A stretch of DNA of 64,000 bases from the NCBI GenBank assembly GCA_019916065.1, contig CM034234.1, forward strand, positions 13,126,520-13,190,519. Direction: 5' to 3'. Position numbers and translations under genes: made by a program. The DNA is from Vitellaria paradoxa (Eukaryota > Streptophyta > Magnoliopsida > Ericales > Sapotaceae). This document shows positions 12,301-24,077 of this stretch, in pieces. The notes under the pieces were generated by a model. The model saw only the letters and a program-made list of their open reading frames with translations, was not told the origin of the DNA and did no database searches. Every line of letters starts with the position of its first letter. Positions within the stretch are counted from its first letter, which is position 1.

Positions 12301-15300
12301 GGGACATGGGGGAGAGCACATGGGGGAGAGCAAAATTCACTCATTCTTGAATCTCATGCATTACTTGTATTTTCATAAACTGGGAATTCTTCGGTGTTCA
12401 TCACAATTAGGAATTTAAACAAAAGATATCCATATTCATTACCGTGAGGACAGATTTAATGTAGGAGAACTCTAATTTTGCATGTGAACTGGTGCCTATT
12501 GGGGAGGAAAAAAGGGGGGGTGGCGGCAATGAGCAGGAATCAGTGGTAAAGTTGTTGCATTTCATGTTGTATTATTGGTATATAGAAGCAGTTATGCCCT
12601 TTAATGATGATAGAAGAGTATTTTTAAATGGCATGACAAGTTATGCTTAATTGTTTAAGCTTTGCCATTTGACATGTTTTTAGAACTGGTCCTGTGTCAT
12701 CTGGGAGATATTGAGAGACTGAATTTAAACCTCATGTCCTGCCATCATAAACATGACATTGTCACCCCCCCATCTCTCTTTCTCGTTTGTTTGTGTGTCT
12801 TTATGTGTGCACATGCATGGAATTACTTGGGTATGCTTGGTAGAATAATTCTACTCATATTGAATAACTTGCTTAGGTTTGGTGGAATAAATCCATTCAT
12901 AATATTTCCTTGAGGGTGTGTTTGGAATAAGGATTGTGGAAGGAAAAGAAAAGTGTAGGGAAATAAAATTACTTATATACATTCATGTTTTTTGATTAAA
13001 TAAATAAAAAATTAATTTTTATTTTTTTGACAAATATCTATTCATTTTCTTCTCAATTTCCTAACCATTCCAAAATATATATGTATATATATAAATTCAA
13101 TATTTTTTCATTTCATTTTGGTTTCCTACCTTTTTACCTCTTTTCTTTTCCTTCCCCAATTTTTTTTCCCAAACAAAGCCTTAGGAACTGCTGTGAACTG
13201 CTTTTGTGCATTGGAAGGATACATAGGCAATTTGTCTGGATTATTGGAGCTGATAATTTTCATTTGGCTGGCATTCTTATAAATGAGATATTAAGAATAT
13301 TGATCTGTGGCTCATCAGATGTAATGCTTGGAAGTTAGAACTGCTTAATAGAATGAAGAAAATTTTCCTAGTTTGTTCAATAACAATGAGAAAAACTTTC
13401 TTCTGGTTTGGATTGTAACAAGAACACTCCATGTTGTAGTAATTTTCATTGTTTATTGCGTTGCATCCATGGCAAATGTCATGTTATTCTGGGGTTTCCG
13501 CCTAGATAATTGGCACAAACATTTGCATTGTAAGGATCTTGTCATTTATGAAAAATTGTCTAATTCCAACCTCTGAACGTGAAATAAGAAATTTTTGTTT
13601 ATTTTTTTCTTCTTTTTGATGAATGTTAAGAATAATCTTTTTATTTTATTTTATTTTATTTTTGAAATTTGGGACATCTATAGCATACCTTGCTTTGGGT
13701 GAAATTTGGGACTTCTATAGCATACCTTGATTTGGGTCTAACTCTTTATTTCATCCAATCCTTTCTGTTAGCTGAGTACTTCATTTATTTATTTATTTCA
13801 TGGAGTGCATAATCATACTTTATTTCCTTCATGCTTTGAAACTTACTTGATCTCATTACACTAGAATATAATTGTTTCTCCGTATATAATTTCTTACATG
13901 GTTATGATATTTAGCTTACTTTTTCTACTATGGAGATAAAAAATAGGACAACCAAGCACAGGAGGCTCCGGCATCACTTTTTCTGTAGATATATGCATTA
14001 TATATTTTGACATAACTTTTTATGATTTTCTGGACTTTGTATTCACTATTCATAACTACTTAAAGAATTATATCATTTTTCTTCCCATTTTATCTTTGCT
14101 CTGTGATTAACACCATTTCCTTGCAATGCAGATCCAAGCAGCATTTCGTACTGATGAAATCCGGAGGACTCCTCCGACTCCACAAGATGAAATGAGGGCT
14201 GGAATGAGCTACTTCCATGAGACAATCTGGAAAGGGGTCCCAAAATTCTTACGCCGTGTTGACACTGCTTTGAAAAACATTGGGATAAATGAGCGTATTC
14301 CCTACAATGCCCCTATAATTCAGTTCTCTTCTTGGATGGGTGGTGATCGTGATGGTACAATCCTTTTTCCCTAAACAGTTTCTTGATGACTATAGTTTTT
14401 TTGCAGTTACTTCATAGTTGCAAAGTATAGCAATTAATTAGCAAATATGATGTTCTTACATTTTTAGAATTATGGAAGGAAATGTGGTATGCAGGATACT
14501 TGGGGAATGTGAACAAAGCCATATCCCCCAAAATCTTATGCTTTGTTGACCCAAGATCTGTTTTGACGTGGATGCAGGGAACCCGAGGGTAACTCCTGAA
14601 GTTACTAGGGATGTATGCTTGTTGGCTAGAATGATGGCTGCTAATTTGTACTTCTCCCAGATAGAGGATCTTATGTTTGAGGTATCAAATGACAATTTTG
14701 ATTCTTGAACTTGTTATTTTGTCTCTTTGATTTCTTAGTTTTGTATCTCTTATGGATTCTGTCATACTTATCCATTACTTTCTCTTTCCATGCTTTTCTT
14801 GGTAGTTGTCAATGTGGCGTTGCAGTGATGAACTCCGTGTTCGTGCAGATGAACTTCATCGGTCCTCAAAGAGAGATGCAAAGCATTATATCGGTCTGAA
14901 ATCGTGTCTTCCATTTTCTTTTCAACTTGTAATTATTTATAAATTCAAAAGTGAAACATTATCTTAGTACCTTAGCTTTCTTCGAGCTTTGAAAACCTTT
15001 AGCATAAATATTAGACTTTAGAAAGTACAAGTTTTTGGTGTTTCATCAAAATTGCTTACATTGTCATTAAACACATAATCAGTTGTTTTCTCCAATTTAG
15101 TTGTATAATAAAGTTTTTTTTTTTTTTAATTTTTTATATAAAAAAATTATTTTGTTTTTCAGATAAAAGTTATTGGTTCTTCTTAATGTTTAATATTTTA
15201 TTCTTGTAGAGTTTTGGAAACAAGTTCCTCCAAATGAGCCATATCGTGTTATACTTGGCGATGTAAGGGACAAGCTGTATCATACACGTGAACGTGCTCG

Positions 15301-18300
15301 GAATTTATTAGCCCATGGGATTTCTGATATTCCTGAAGAGGCAACTTTCACTGATGTTGAGCAGGTATATCCTTCTCAGCAACCTTATTAATTCTGCTTA
15401 CCAAGAAATGTGAATTATGAAATATCAATTCTAATCTATGTAACAAAAAGAAAAAGGGGGGTGGGGGAGGAAGAACTTTATTACCCTATGTCTTGCTGTC
15501 AGGAATTATTTTATTTTTCTTTGATGCATAGCCATTTTGGCAAAAATAACAATATGCATAGTTTTATTCTTGCTTAAGTAGCTATGTGGTTTGGCCTTTA
15601 TATTTTCTGTGGCTAGGCAGTATAGTTGCTTATAACACGAGATTGGATGCTTCTGCAGTGAATTAGGGTTGAATAATCTGTGATTATTTTCCATCCAGTA
15701 GTCACACATAAAGCATATAAGTCACTCTTGTCTTATATCTATATTTTAGAAAAATACAATTTATTTTATTAATGTTCAGATTAGCATAATTTCTTGAATA
15801 GATAAAGCAAGAAGAAATTAATAAAAAGGCTTACAGCCTCATCTTGATTAAAGTATGAAACTCTGTCTCACTTACTCACTCACCCACCTTTATTTATTTT
15901 ATTTTGATGGGTAAAATACAAGACTTATCTCTCGATTTGATTGCTTTTACTCCGTATTCATAATCTTTACTCAAGCTGACTAACAGTTCATTGAAATATC
16001 TTTGTGGGTTTGTGTAGTGTATTTTAACTTCCATTGCTGTCCTACTGAAAATATGACAGACCATAAAGGCTGTTAACTTCAATGCCTTGAGATTTTTTTC
16101 TTGAATGGAAAATTCTATGTGGCATGAACTTGTTGCTTAACTGAGTCCTTTGCTTTGGTCTGGTACGAGGCATTTTGAGGCAGTGCCTAATCTTCTGCGT
16201 TGGGGCTTATTTTATGTATGAAGATTGTGTGCATCTAGGTCCCTCAGTGGATGAGGATTTGTTCCTGTGCATATGTTTTCTCTTTGTTGGGGACAGGGTA
16301 ATTGCTTTTTATGTTAGTTTCTTTTAGGCATGGTGTTGGACGGGTTGTATTAAGGTGCCTACTGGGAATTTCTTTTTTATTTGTTTCTTCTTATTTTATT
16401 ATTTTTACTTTTACAGTTCATCTACCACTTTGCCATGCAAAGTACCATGGAAGTTATGTTAATAATTCTTGCGTTTTTTAAGAAAATTTAGGTGCAGTTT
16501 TACATGCTGCTGGTAAATTAGTTTCTGACAAAATAGTGAAACCAAAAATAAATTGATGAAAATCTATGAATTATCGTTGCATTTTATTTAAAATTTTTCC
16601 TATATGAAGAAATAGTGCAAGAGAAATAAGCTTGACCATGGATGTTAACCCTTTAACTCTGCCTATGTTTTTCATGGCCGGTCCCAAGCCCGGATAAAGG
16701 AGGAGGGTTTGTTAGGTAGTCGACAGCCAGCGTAAAACTTTGTCGAATTTTTTTATGGATTTTCTGACACCTAATGAGAAGGCTTGGTTTGGTTTGGTTA
16801 TGGATGTTAACCCTTTATGGAAAACTATTCATTAATATTTTTCTTTTTCTTGTCCACTCTTTTTTTATTATTTTTTTTGGGATACGTTTTTCCCTTTAAT
16901 GATTTGTCGCATTTTACAAAATGGTACATTATACATAATGGTTGCATTTTACAAGTCATTCTTAAGGTTTGTGTCTTATTTCATGAAAGTACTAGTATTC
17001 TCCCTTGCCTCCTGCCTCTTTGGATTATGGATGTATATCTTTATTACTTAATTACAATGGTTTTGTATAAAAGTCAGTGAGTGGTTCTGGTGACAGTATT
17101 GCCACAACTACTGTGGAAATGTTGCTCGTGTCCTGCAGTTGGGGAAGGTTTGGTCCATATGTACAGGCTAGTTCCTGGTCAAGTGGTAGAGACTGTGCGC
17201 GCCTGTGGCCTTGGGTTTTTTCATGATTTGACCAGTAAATGGTGGGATGGTTTTGCTTTCAGTGTGCTTGCTATTCTGAAGTTAAAACAATTGAGCATTT
17301 TGCAAATTATGATATCATTCTTTGAAAAATCCTCTTCCTTGTGCCTTTACTTTTTGATGAATAAATAGATAAAATTTTAGTCACCATGAAGAAGTTGAAC
17401 ATGTGATTTAATTGACTTAATGTTTACAAACTTATTTTCTTATTGCTCATCTATTCTTTCTATAGTTCCTGGAGCCTCTCGAGCTCTGTTATAGATCACT
17501 CTGTGCATGTGGTGATCGGCCAATAGCTGATGGAAGTCTACTTGATTTCTTACGGCAAGTTTCTACCTTTGGACTGTCACTTGTGAGACTTGATATTCGG
17601 CAAGAATCAGACAGGCACACCGATGTCATTGATGCTATTACCAGGCACCTGGAAATTGGATCCTACCGAGAATGGTCAGAAGAACGCAGGCAGGAGTGGC
17701 TCTTGTCTGAGCTCAGTGGCAAACGCCCTCTTTTTGGTCCTGATCTTCCCAAAACTGAAGAAATTGCTGAAGTCTTGGACACTTTCCATGTCATTTCTGA
17801 ACTTCCATCAGATAATTTTGGTGCCTACATAATATCGATGGCGACAGCAGCATCTGATGTGCTTGCTGTGGAGCTTTTACAGCGAGAGTGCAGAGTCAAG
17901 TGGCCATTAAGGGTGGTTCCATTGTTTGAAAAACTCGCAGATCTTGTGGCTGCACCCGCTGCTCTGGCCCGTCTCTTCTCTGTAGATTGGTATCGGAACC
18001 GGATCAATGGTAAGCAAGAAGTCATGATTGGGTACTCGGATTCAGGTAAGGATGCTGGTCGTCTCTCTGCTGCTTGGCATTTGTACAAGGCCCAAGAAGA
18101 ACTTGTAAAGGTGGCAAAACAATATGGGGTGAAGCTCACTATGTTTCATGGTCGAGGAGGGACTGTTGGAAGGGGAGGGGGTCCCACTCATCTTGCTATC
18201 TTGTCTCAGCCACCTGACACAATTCAGGGATCACTTCGTGTGACGGTTCAAGGTGAAGTTATTGAACAGTCATTTGGGGAGCAGCACTTGTGCTTTAGAA

Positions 18301-20492
18301 CGCTTCAACGTTTCACTGCAGCTACGCTGGAGCATGGAATGCATCCCCCCGTCTCACCAAAGCCAGAATGGCGTGCACTAATGGATGAGATGGCAGTTGT
18401 TGCCACGAAAGAGTATCGCTCCATAGTTTTCCAAGAACCCCGATTTGTTGAATACTTCCGACTTGTAAGTATCTTTCATTCTCCTTATCTTTTTTGCCCT
18501 CCAACTACATTCAAATTGTTGTAACATAATTGTCCCTCATTTTGAAGGAAGTAGAAAAATGTGATGCTTGAATTTTTTTTTTTTTTTTTTTGATAAGTAA
18601 TCAAAATTTCATTAAAATATCAAGAAGGTGCAAAAAGGGCCCAAGGCCAATTGCAATTCCATACCGTCTACAAAACACAAGAAAGAGTATAGCTCAGGTT
18701 CTATGCCTCCCTGCAACTGAGTAATGTGGATAAAAAACAACTCTTTAGTCCATATAATGGAAATTCTCTATCTTTAAAAGCTCTCCTATTCCTTTTCTCC
18801 CAAATTAACTGAAAAATACAAAGCGGGATCAAATCCCATACGCTTCTTCTATACCTGGAATGTCCCAAATCAGTGTTGCTTGATTTGTTACGGTTACACT
18901 CCATGGATATAATGAATATTTCCAGATGCATATGTTTTTCCTTTACTCGTGTGAATTCTTTACCTGATTGAAACTTCTTTGGGTTAATTGCTCTGTAATA
19001 ATAATATTGTTGAGGCTCTGGCTGATTTTGTTGGTAGCGACCTGGAATCAGTGAGAAATATTATAGAAATAACAGACTGTGAAATTGATAAAGAAAAACT
19101 TTTCTTTCTCCAAATACTGCAGGCAACACCTGAGACGGAGTATGGCCGTATGAACATTGGAAGTCGTCCATCAAAACGAAAACCTAGTGGTGGAATTGAA
19201 TCCCTCCGTGCAATTCCATGGATCTTTGCTTGGACTCAGACGAGGTTTCATCTCCCAGTCTGGCTCGGTTTTGGCGCTGCATTCAAGCATGCCATTGATA
19301 AGGATGTAAAAAATCTCAGCATGCTCAAGGAGATGTACAACCAGTGGCCTTTCTTCAGAGTTACAATTGACTTGGTTGAGATGGTGTTCGCCAAGGGAGA
19401 TCCAGGGATTGCTGCTTTGTATGACAAGCTTCTAGTGTCAGAAGAGCTATGGCCATTTGGAGAGCGCTTGAGGGCAAACTATGAAGAAACGAAGAGCTTG
19501 CTCCTCCAGGTAATGAAGAGGAGAATGGCTGCAAGCATTTAAAGAACTTGAGGCTAGAATGCTAGGACTAGAAACAAAGGATCCATTTTAAGTTCTTAAC
19601 CAAGATTTTAATTTGGTTTCATGGGTGAAAAGTCTGCTATATCTTATTTAGGCAGTCTGTCCTATCCATAAATATTTTCTGATCTTAGATTTTATGTTAC
19701 ATTGACTCAGGTAAGAGTGAGGTGCGGGTATGCGTCCAAGTATTAGACTTTCACAAAAATTTAATGTCAAGATATTAGGATATGAGTCCAAAAATTAGGT
19801 AGGATGTGTGGACATATTGTAAACATTTAAATATAATATATAGTTTAATATAATATAACGTAAAATATAGTTACTGTATCGAAATGTACGTAGAAATAAA
19901 TGGAATTTAAAGAAAAATAAGATTCTAATTTTCTGTCTACGTAGAAGATTAAAAAATTTTCTTTACCTTCAAATGTATGTCACTATTTCTTTAAGAGATG
20001 TAAAAAATTAAAGGATCCAAGAGTCTAATTTGGGTATAGGTGTCAGACATATATCCTATGCCTTTATCGTTTGGTGGACATGGTTATGTTAAAGGAAATA
20101 GGAGAATTCATGTAACTTTCTCGTTGGAGTAGTTCTATAGAAGTTCATGAAAATTTATGTATTTTCTTATCATTCTTTGTGTTTGTTTGTAGATTGCTGG
20201 GCACAGAGATCTGCTTGAGGGAGACCCATACCTGAAACAAAGGCTCCGTCTTCGTGACGCATATATTACCACCCTAAGTGTTTCCCAAGTCTATACACTG
20301 AAGCGGATTCGTGACCGCAGCTACGACGTGAAGGCGAGGCCGCATCTGTCCAAGGAAATAATGGAATCCAGCAAGCCCAGAACTGCAGAGTTCGTGAAGC
20401 TTAACCCTACGAGTGAGTATGCTCCCGGGCTCGAAGACACCCTTATCTTAACCATGAAAGGTATCGCTGCAGGAATGCAGAACACTGGTTAA
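8754..20492 (+). CDS. PPC: Phosphoenolpyruvate carboxylase, plant type (C3 isoform), 10 exons
   Basis: Cytosolic enzyme that adds bicarbonate to phosphoenolpyruvate to give oxaloacetate (EC 4.1.1.31). Exons: 8754-8921, 11385-11776, 11989-12073, 14132-14354, 14578-14681, 14806-14893, 15210-15364, 17466-18464, 19123-19509, 20193-20492. They join in frame to 966 residues, the usual length. The N-terminus carries the phosphorylation motif [11 protein letters not shown] with Ser11. The catalytic motif [11 protein letters not shown] places His172. [11 protein letters not shown] and the glycine loop [16 protein letters not shown] follow, and the protein ends in the hallmark QNTG. Ala774 (FAWTQ) and Arg884 (KQRLRL) are the residues known from non-C4, malate-sensitive isoforms. 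All splice sites are GT-AG. Introns 1, 3 and 7 exceed 2 kb and hold several transposon remnants. I see no break, so the gene should be functional. Confidence 0.97.
8984..9071. repeat. 44-bp tandem duplication in PEPC intron 1
   Basis: Two copies of a 44-base unit beginning TTGATGAAAG and containing CTGCAATCTCATTTGT, with a few mismatches. Confidence 0.75.
9117..9420. repeat. Degenerate duplication with (C)30 and (CA)n tracts in PEPC intron 1
   Basis: A unit containing TGTATACATATGTGTG, TTCTGAGCTTTAATTGTGC and GGAAGATACCACTTTGG occurs twice, near 9117-9225 and 9247-9415. The second copy has been expanded by 30 consecutive C at 9292-9321, followed by CA repeats and CTT repeats. The homopolymer is long enough to be polymorphic or miscounted in an assembly. 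Confidence 0.8.
10070..11010. repeat. Family-1 element in PEPC intron 1, interrupted by another element
   Basis: The left part (TTTGGAGCATCGAAAAATAA, then CCAAATCACGTTTTTCAGAG) and the right part (TTAGAAAGTTTTAGAGG, then AGCGTGCCAAACAGGCCCTA) match the outer portions of the element at 542-1248. The 536-base block between them at 10300-10835 is a separate insertion. Confidence 0.45.
10300..10835. mobile_element. Inverted-repeat DNA element nested in Family-1 (PEPC intron 1)
   Basis: The first bases, GGGTAAAGTATGAAAATCAT, and the reverse complement of the last, GGGTAAAGTACAAAAACCAC, form terminal inverted repeats of about 36 bases that continue through ACACTTTACCC. The interior has about three degenerate repeats built on CACGTGGACAAT and ATGATAGTTTTACCCT. 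It encodes no protein. The flanks GAAAAGTTT and AAAAATTAT are only loosely alike, so the target-site duplication and superfamily are unclear. A Mutator-like MITE is one possibility. Confidence 0.6.
12913..13190. repeat. Candidate MITE in PEPC intron 3
   Basis: The ends are GAGGGTGTGTTTGGAATAAG and CCCAAACAAAGCCTTA, which read as imperfect inverted repeats of the TTTGTTTGG type common in plant MITEs. The interior is AT-rich and non-coding. The flanking triplets TGA and TTA do not match, so a Tourist assignment is tentative. Confidence 0.4.
16656..16799. mobile_element. 144-bp retroposon-like insertion with 18-bp target duplication (PEPC intron 7)
   Basis: An identical 18-mer beginning ATGGATGTTAACCC lies at 16638-16655 and at 16800-16817, directly flanking this segment. 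Long perfect duplications are typical of LINE-machinery insertions. The segment contains GGCCGGTCCCAAGCCCGG and GGAGGAGGGTTTGTTAGG and ends in a TTGGTTTGGTTTGGTT tail. I do not recognise a Pol III promoter or a coding frame in it, so it may be a SINE or a truncated LINE end. Confidence 0.65.
18575..18872 (-). mobile_element. 5'-truncated L1-type LINE fragment (PEPC intron 8)
   Basis: On the minus strand the segment ends in a poly-A tail, seen as a T run at about 18573-18591. It encodes a stretch containing [19 protein letters not shown], which resembles the C-terminal part of the ORF2 protein of plant L1 LINEs. The flanks GTGATGCTTGAATTT (from 18561) and GTGTTGCTTGATTTG (from 18873) look like a diverged target-site duplication. 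Only about 300 bases of the 3' end are present, as is usual for 5'-truncated copies. It cannot move by itself. Confidence 0.65.
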
Positions 20493-20666
20493 TGGTTCCT
20501 GCAGCACACTGGTTAATGGGCCCTTCGGTATATAACTATACATAGCCTGAGGTTTTGCATTTGCTTGTTGCCTCCTGCAATTATCTTTTTAAGTACCAAA
20601 AAAAAGAAAAAAAAAAAAGAAAAAAAATCTTCTATGGATTGCCCTCTCTCTTTACCTTTTTATGAA

Positions 20667-20802
20667 CTTCGACTATCTGGTATTTATCTGAACGTGCAAT
20701 AAAAGTTGTATGGATTTTAGTCTGGTTAGATGCACTTCGACTACCTGGTATTTATCTGAACGTGCAATAAAAGCTGTATGGATTTTAGTCTGGCTTGATG
20801 TG
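20667..20802 (+). terminator. Duplicated PEPC 3'-UTR segment with two AATAAA signals
   Basis: A 68-base unit starting CTTCGACTAYCTGGTATTTA occurs twice in tandem with few differences. Each copy holds a canonical AATAAA polyadenylation signal, at 20698-20703 and 20766-20771, about 210 and 280 bases after the stop codon. Either could serve PEPC. Confidence 0.7.
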
Positions 20803-20832
20803 GATGTTGCCGTTAGTTAATTGAAAGTTGAA

Positions 20833-20981
20833 TTTGCGTTTGGAGTGACAAAAAGTAAAATAAAATGAGATAAGTTGTGGGTTCGTAATTTATGTAATAA
20901 GATAAAAAAGTAAATAACTTTAAGAGTTTATAAGTATTTATTATTATTTTTAAAATTTTTTGTCACTCAAAACATAACCTT
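20833..20981. repeat. Short Family-1 element downstream of PEPC
   Basis: About 149 bases with ends TTGCGTTTGGAGTGACAAAA and TTTTTTGTCACTCAAAACAT, which form a clear imperfect terminal inverted repeat. The interior motif GTTGTGGGTTCGTAATTTAT matches 1390-1519. It is non-coding. Confidence 0.6.
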
Positions 20982-21404
20982 AATATATGAAAAAGTAGAT
21001 CATTTGGGACGTTGAAGTTCAGTGAGATTGACTAATAAAAAAAATGCTATTGTTGGCATCATAAGATAGGTAGGTACCTGGCCACTAGGTTTGTAACGGG
21101 TTAGTTTTTGGGTTAGCGGGTTGGTTGGACCTGATTTGTGATATGTATATATATATATATTTTTAGTTACTTTAGACTCGCCCGTTGGTTTTCCGTCATC
21201 TTTTATTGTATAATATTATTTTAATTTTAATTTGTTTTATTATTGTTATTTTTAATATGCCATTATCTTTTATTAGGAACTTGAGAAGGGGGCGTCCAAT
21301 TGATAATATGTTCCACGCTTTTACATGCGCAACTTCATCAAAGTAAGAGATATATGTTTTTATTGAAATCTTTAAGGATCGCTTAAAGGGATTCTTTAGA
21401 ACAA

Positions 21405-21780
21405 GAGGGCGCTTGGTAAAGAAATTTTTAGCAAAATAATTAATAACTTTAGATTTTTGAACGTTTGGTAAGTTATCAATTTTTGTCACTTTTTTGTTCG
21501 GTTATAGTAAAAATTTGTCATTTTTTGTTCGGTTACAATAATTTTTCAACTTAAACATTATTCAAAATTGTTAAAAGTTACCAAAAGTTATTAAAAATTG
21601 TCAAAAGTTATTAAAAATTGTTAAAAATTATTAAAAATTTTATCAAACACCTAAAAGTTACAAAAAATTATTAAAAATTGTTACGTGTTTTAACAAACAA
21701 ATTAAAAATTACAATTAATAACTTTTGATATAAAATTAAAAATTACTAAAAATTGTGCTTCCAAACTCTCACGAGGCCTT
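21405..21780. repeat. Tourist-like (Family-3) degraded element
   Basis: The left end GAGGGCGCTTGGTAAAG and the right end TTCCAAACTCTCACG are weak inverted repeats. The interior repeats TTACCAAAAGTTATTAAAAA and TTTTTTGTTCGGTTA, as in the better preserved element at 63336-63678. The rest of 20982-22399 holds no gene I can recognise. Confidence 0.45.
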
Positions 21781-22399
21781 TGTTAATGGAGGGCCAATAA
21801 AAACATGGATGTGTTCTCTGCAGAATTAATGAAAATTAACTATTCAGTACCAGCTGGAAGTGCTTTTGATTAAACAGTTATTTTTTGTGACACTTTGGGT
21901 TAAAAAACATTCTTGTCAAAATAGTTTACCACGCCAAAAGTAAGTGAAAATTTTTTTGAAGTTTTAATAAAATTGACTTTTTAGATTTAACGGAGTTAGA
22001 TAGTCACGAATAAAACAAACTACAAATGATGTCCAAAACAACAACCTAGACAGTCACGAAAGGAAACAAATTACGTCCAACTGATGTCTGAACAACTCCT
22101 CCAACACAAAATTAACCCTCATGCAGGTGAAGAACCCCTCCCCCTACCCTTTCTTCTTTTCCCAAAAAGACAAAAAAAAAAAAAAAATGCATTTTCACTA
22201 CCTTTAATGGTCAGATTAAGTATGAGACTCCCTGTGCAACGTAGACTCTACACTTGATTCCAAAACCTCTTTACAATATTAACATAGTAAGATCCTAAAT
22301 TTCTATTAGTATGTGACTCCTGATTATATAATTTTGAAGCCATCATGTGAAAAACATATCTTCTCCCCTTCCTTCCCAGCTTGCTCATCTTTTGATCAA

Positions 22400-23198
22400 T
22401 TATCCCAACTTCAACAATGCCTGTGACGAAAACAGATCAAACCTTATAATCTAGGCATGCAAATTGAAAAAATATCATAAAAACCCGACTCAAAGAAAGA
22501 CAACTAGCAATGCGTGGCAACAAAATTCTCAGCACTGTCCATAATTGAAACAAAAGAGTACCATGCATCAATCAAAAAACAGTAAGTTGAAAGAAAGCAA
22601 TTCAGCAATGCGTATGACAAAAATATATATTACTTTCATGACAAGAAAAATTTTCAGGAAATTGATGAAACAGACAGAAGTAGACCAATCAGAGGATCAC
22701 ATAATGAATGCAAGTAAAGATACATGTATATATAGGTAGAGAGAGAAACTACAGAGAGAGAGAGAGGGGGGGGGGAGTTGTGTGACATACCTCTTCTTTG
22801 GAAGAAACAACCCACTTGCCATTCAACCATTCCTGATGAACCCTCAACTGACTGAGTGGGTAAGCAATCTCATCCCCCGTTGTCTCAAAATAAACATAGT
22901 ACTTAGACCCAATTCTGCCGCTGATCTTCCCAACCCACCAGCCGTCATTGTCGAAGGCATCGACAACGTCGCACGGACCAAAGCCGGTCGCCTTAATCTC
23001 CGGCGGCAGCGGACGGACCTCGTCTAGGGCCACCACCTCTCTCAGGGGCCCGGACAAGTCGTCCTTCAACAGAGTCTTGTACTGCACTATGTACTCCTTC
23101 TCCAGGAGTTCAGAAATCACCGTCGCAGCGTAGTAGGAACCCAAGAACCCTTCCTCTTTGCTCGAAACTTCAATTTGATCACCTCTAAGGAACCCCAT
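22400..23198 (-). CDS. Agenet-domain / plant Tudor-like protein, 2 exons
   Basis: Exon 1 (23198-22791) encodes 136 residues beginning MGFLRGDQIEVSSKEEGFLG. The pattern GDQIEV...GFLGSYYAATV...EYIVQYKTLL, followed by DVVDAFDNDGWWVGKISG and KYYVYFETTGDEI, is a pair of Agenet (Tudor-like) motifs with the typical GWW core. Small plant proteins of this kind are thought to bind modified histone tails or other methylated ligands. The reading frame runs into a good donor (GAAGAG|GTATGT) at 22790. The best acceptor (CACAG|GCATTG) at 22421 gives a tiny second exon, 22420-22400, with six codons and a stop, for 142 residues in all. The family assignment is firm, but exon 2 is inferred. The Arabidopsis protein At1g06340 is, from memory, of the same type. 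Confidence 0.8.
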
Positions 23199-23282
23199 CG
23201 ATCGTCGATGATTCTTGAGAATGCTTCAAAGATGAATTATGGGATACAAAGAAGGAGGTGGTAATATTAGAAGGAAAACCCT

Positions 23283-23311
23283 AGAGAGAGAGAGAGAGAG
23301 AGAGTGAGAGA
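23283..23311. repeat. (GA)n tract in the Agenet gene leader
   Basis: A GA run (CT on the coding strand) about 90-110 bases upstream of the minus-strand ATG, probably in the 5' leader. A second GA/G-rich run lies in its intron at 22751-22775. Confidence 0.7.
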
Positions 23312-23825
23312 GTTAGTCGTTTGATGAGATTTTCAGAGCCCCGCAATTGACATGATTGTTATATTGCATTAATGGCTCAAACTTGGAAGGCAAGTAATCT
23401 TTTCGTAATTTTTCAGGGTATCACGAGCTTAGCGCGTATAGGATGTGTACCGTATCGATTTTTACGTGTAATACTGTTGTTATCTTCGTGTATTTCAAAT
23501 TTTAAAATGTATGTAGGAGCGCTTGACCGTACTATAAAAAAATTATAACTCATATAGGATTGAAACGTGACATTTTTTTAATGATTAATTGGATGTTTGA
23601 TAAAAATTTATAAAAGTTAAAAAATTAAAATAAATTTGAAAAAAAGTTAGAAAACATTAAAAAATTTGATAAAAATAAGAGAATGTTAGTAAGGATTAGA
23701 GAAAATTGATAAAAATTAATTTTGTATTTAATAAAAAGTTAAAAATAATTGATAAAAATTATTTTATTGTTTGTCAAACCGCACGTCCAGTGAGCGTGTG
23801 GTTTAAATGAGATAAAAATAAATAG

Positions 23826-23973
23826 GGTATTTGGTTGACTAAAATTAATTAAAATTTATTGATTTTTATTAATTTTTTATATTTTTTTAATTAAATTTTA
23901 TTACATATTATTTTTATATTAAATTTTTATATTTTTATTATATTTTTTAATTAAACTTTTACTAACCGAATAC
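23826..23973. repeat. Family-2 MITE-like element
   Basis: The ends GGGTATTTGGTTGACTAAAA and TTTTACTAACCGAATACCC are good terminal inverted repeats. The interior shares TTATTTTTATATTAAATTTT with the copies at 6389-6544 and 7186-7475. It is about 145 bases long and non-coding. Confidence 0.6.
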
Positions 23974-24077
23974 CCAAAAATTAAGGTATCTTTGCTCCAA
24001 TTCTTTTGCAAACTTTGACGGTTGAACTACAATTGACTTCTCTTGCAAATTGAACCCTCGATGGCAAAGCGCATGCA

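Noticed and set aside
17081..17368. 95-residue open frame in PEPC intron 7
   Set aside because: It sits inside a well-defined intron between two in-frame exons and has no recognisable domain.
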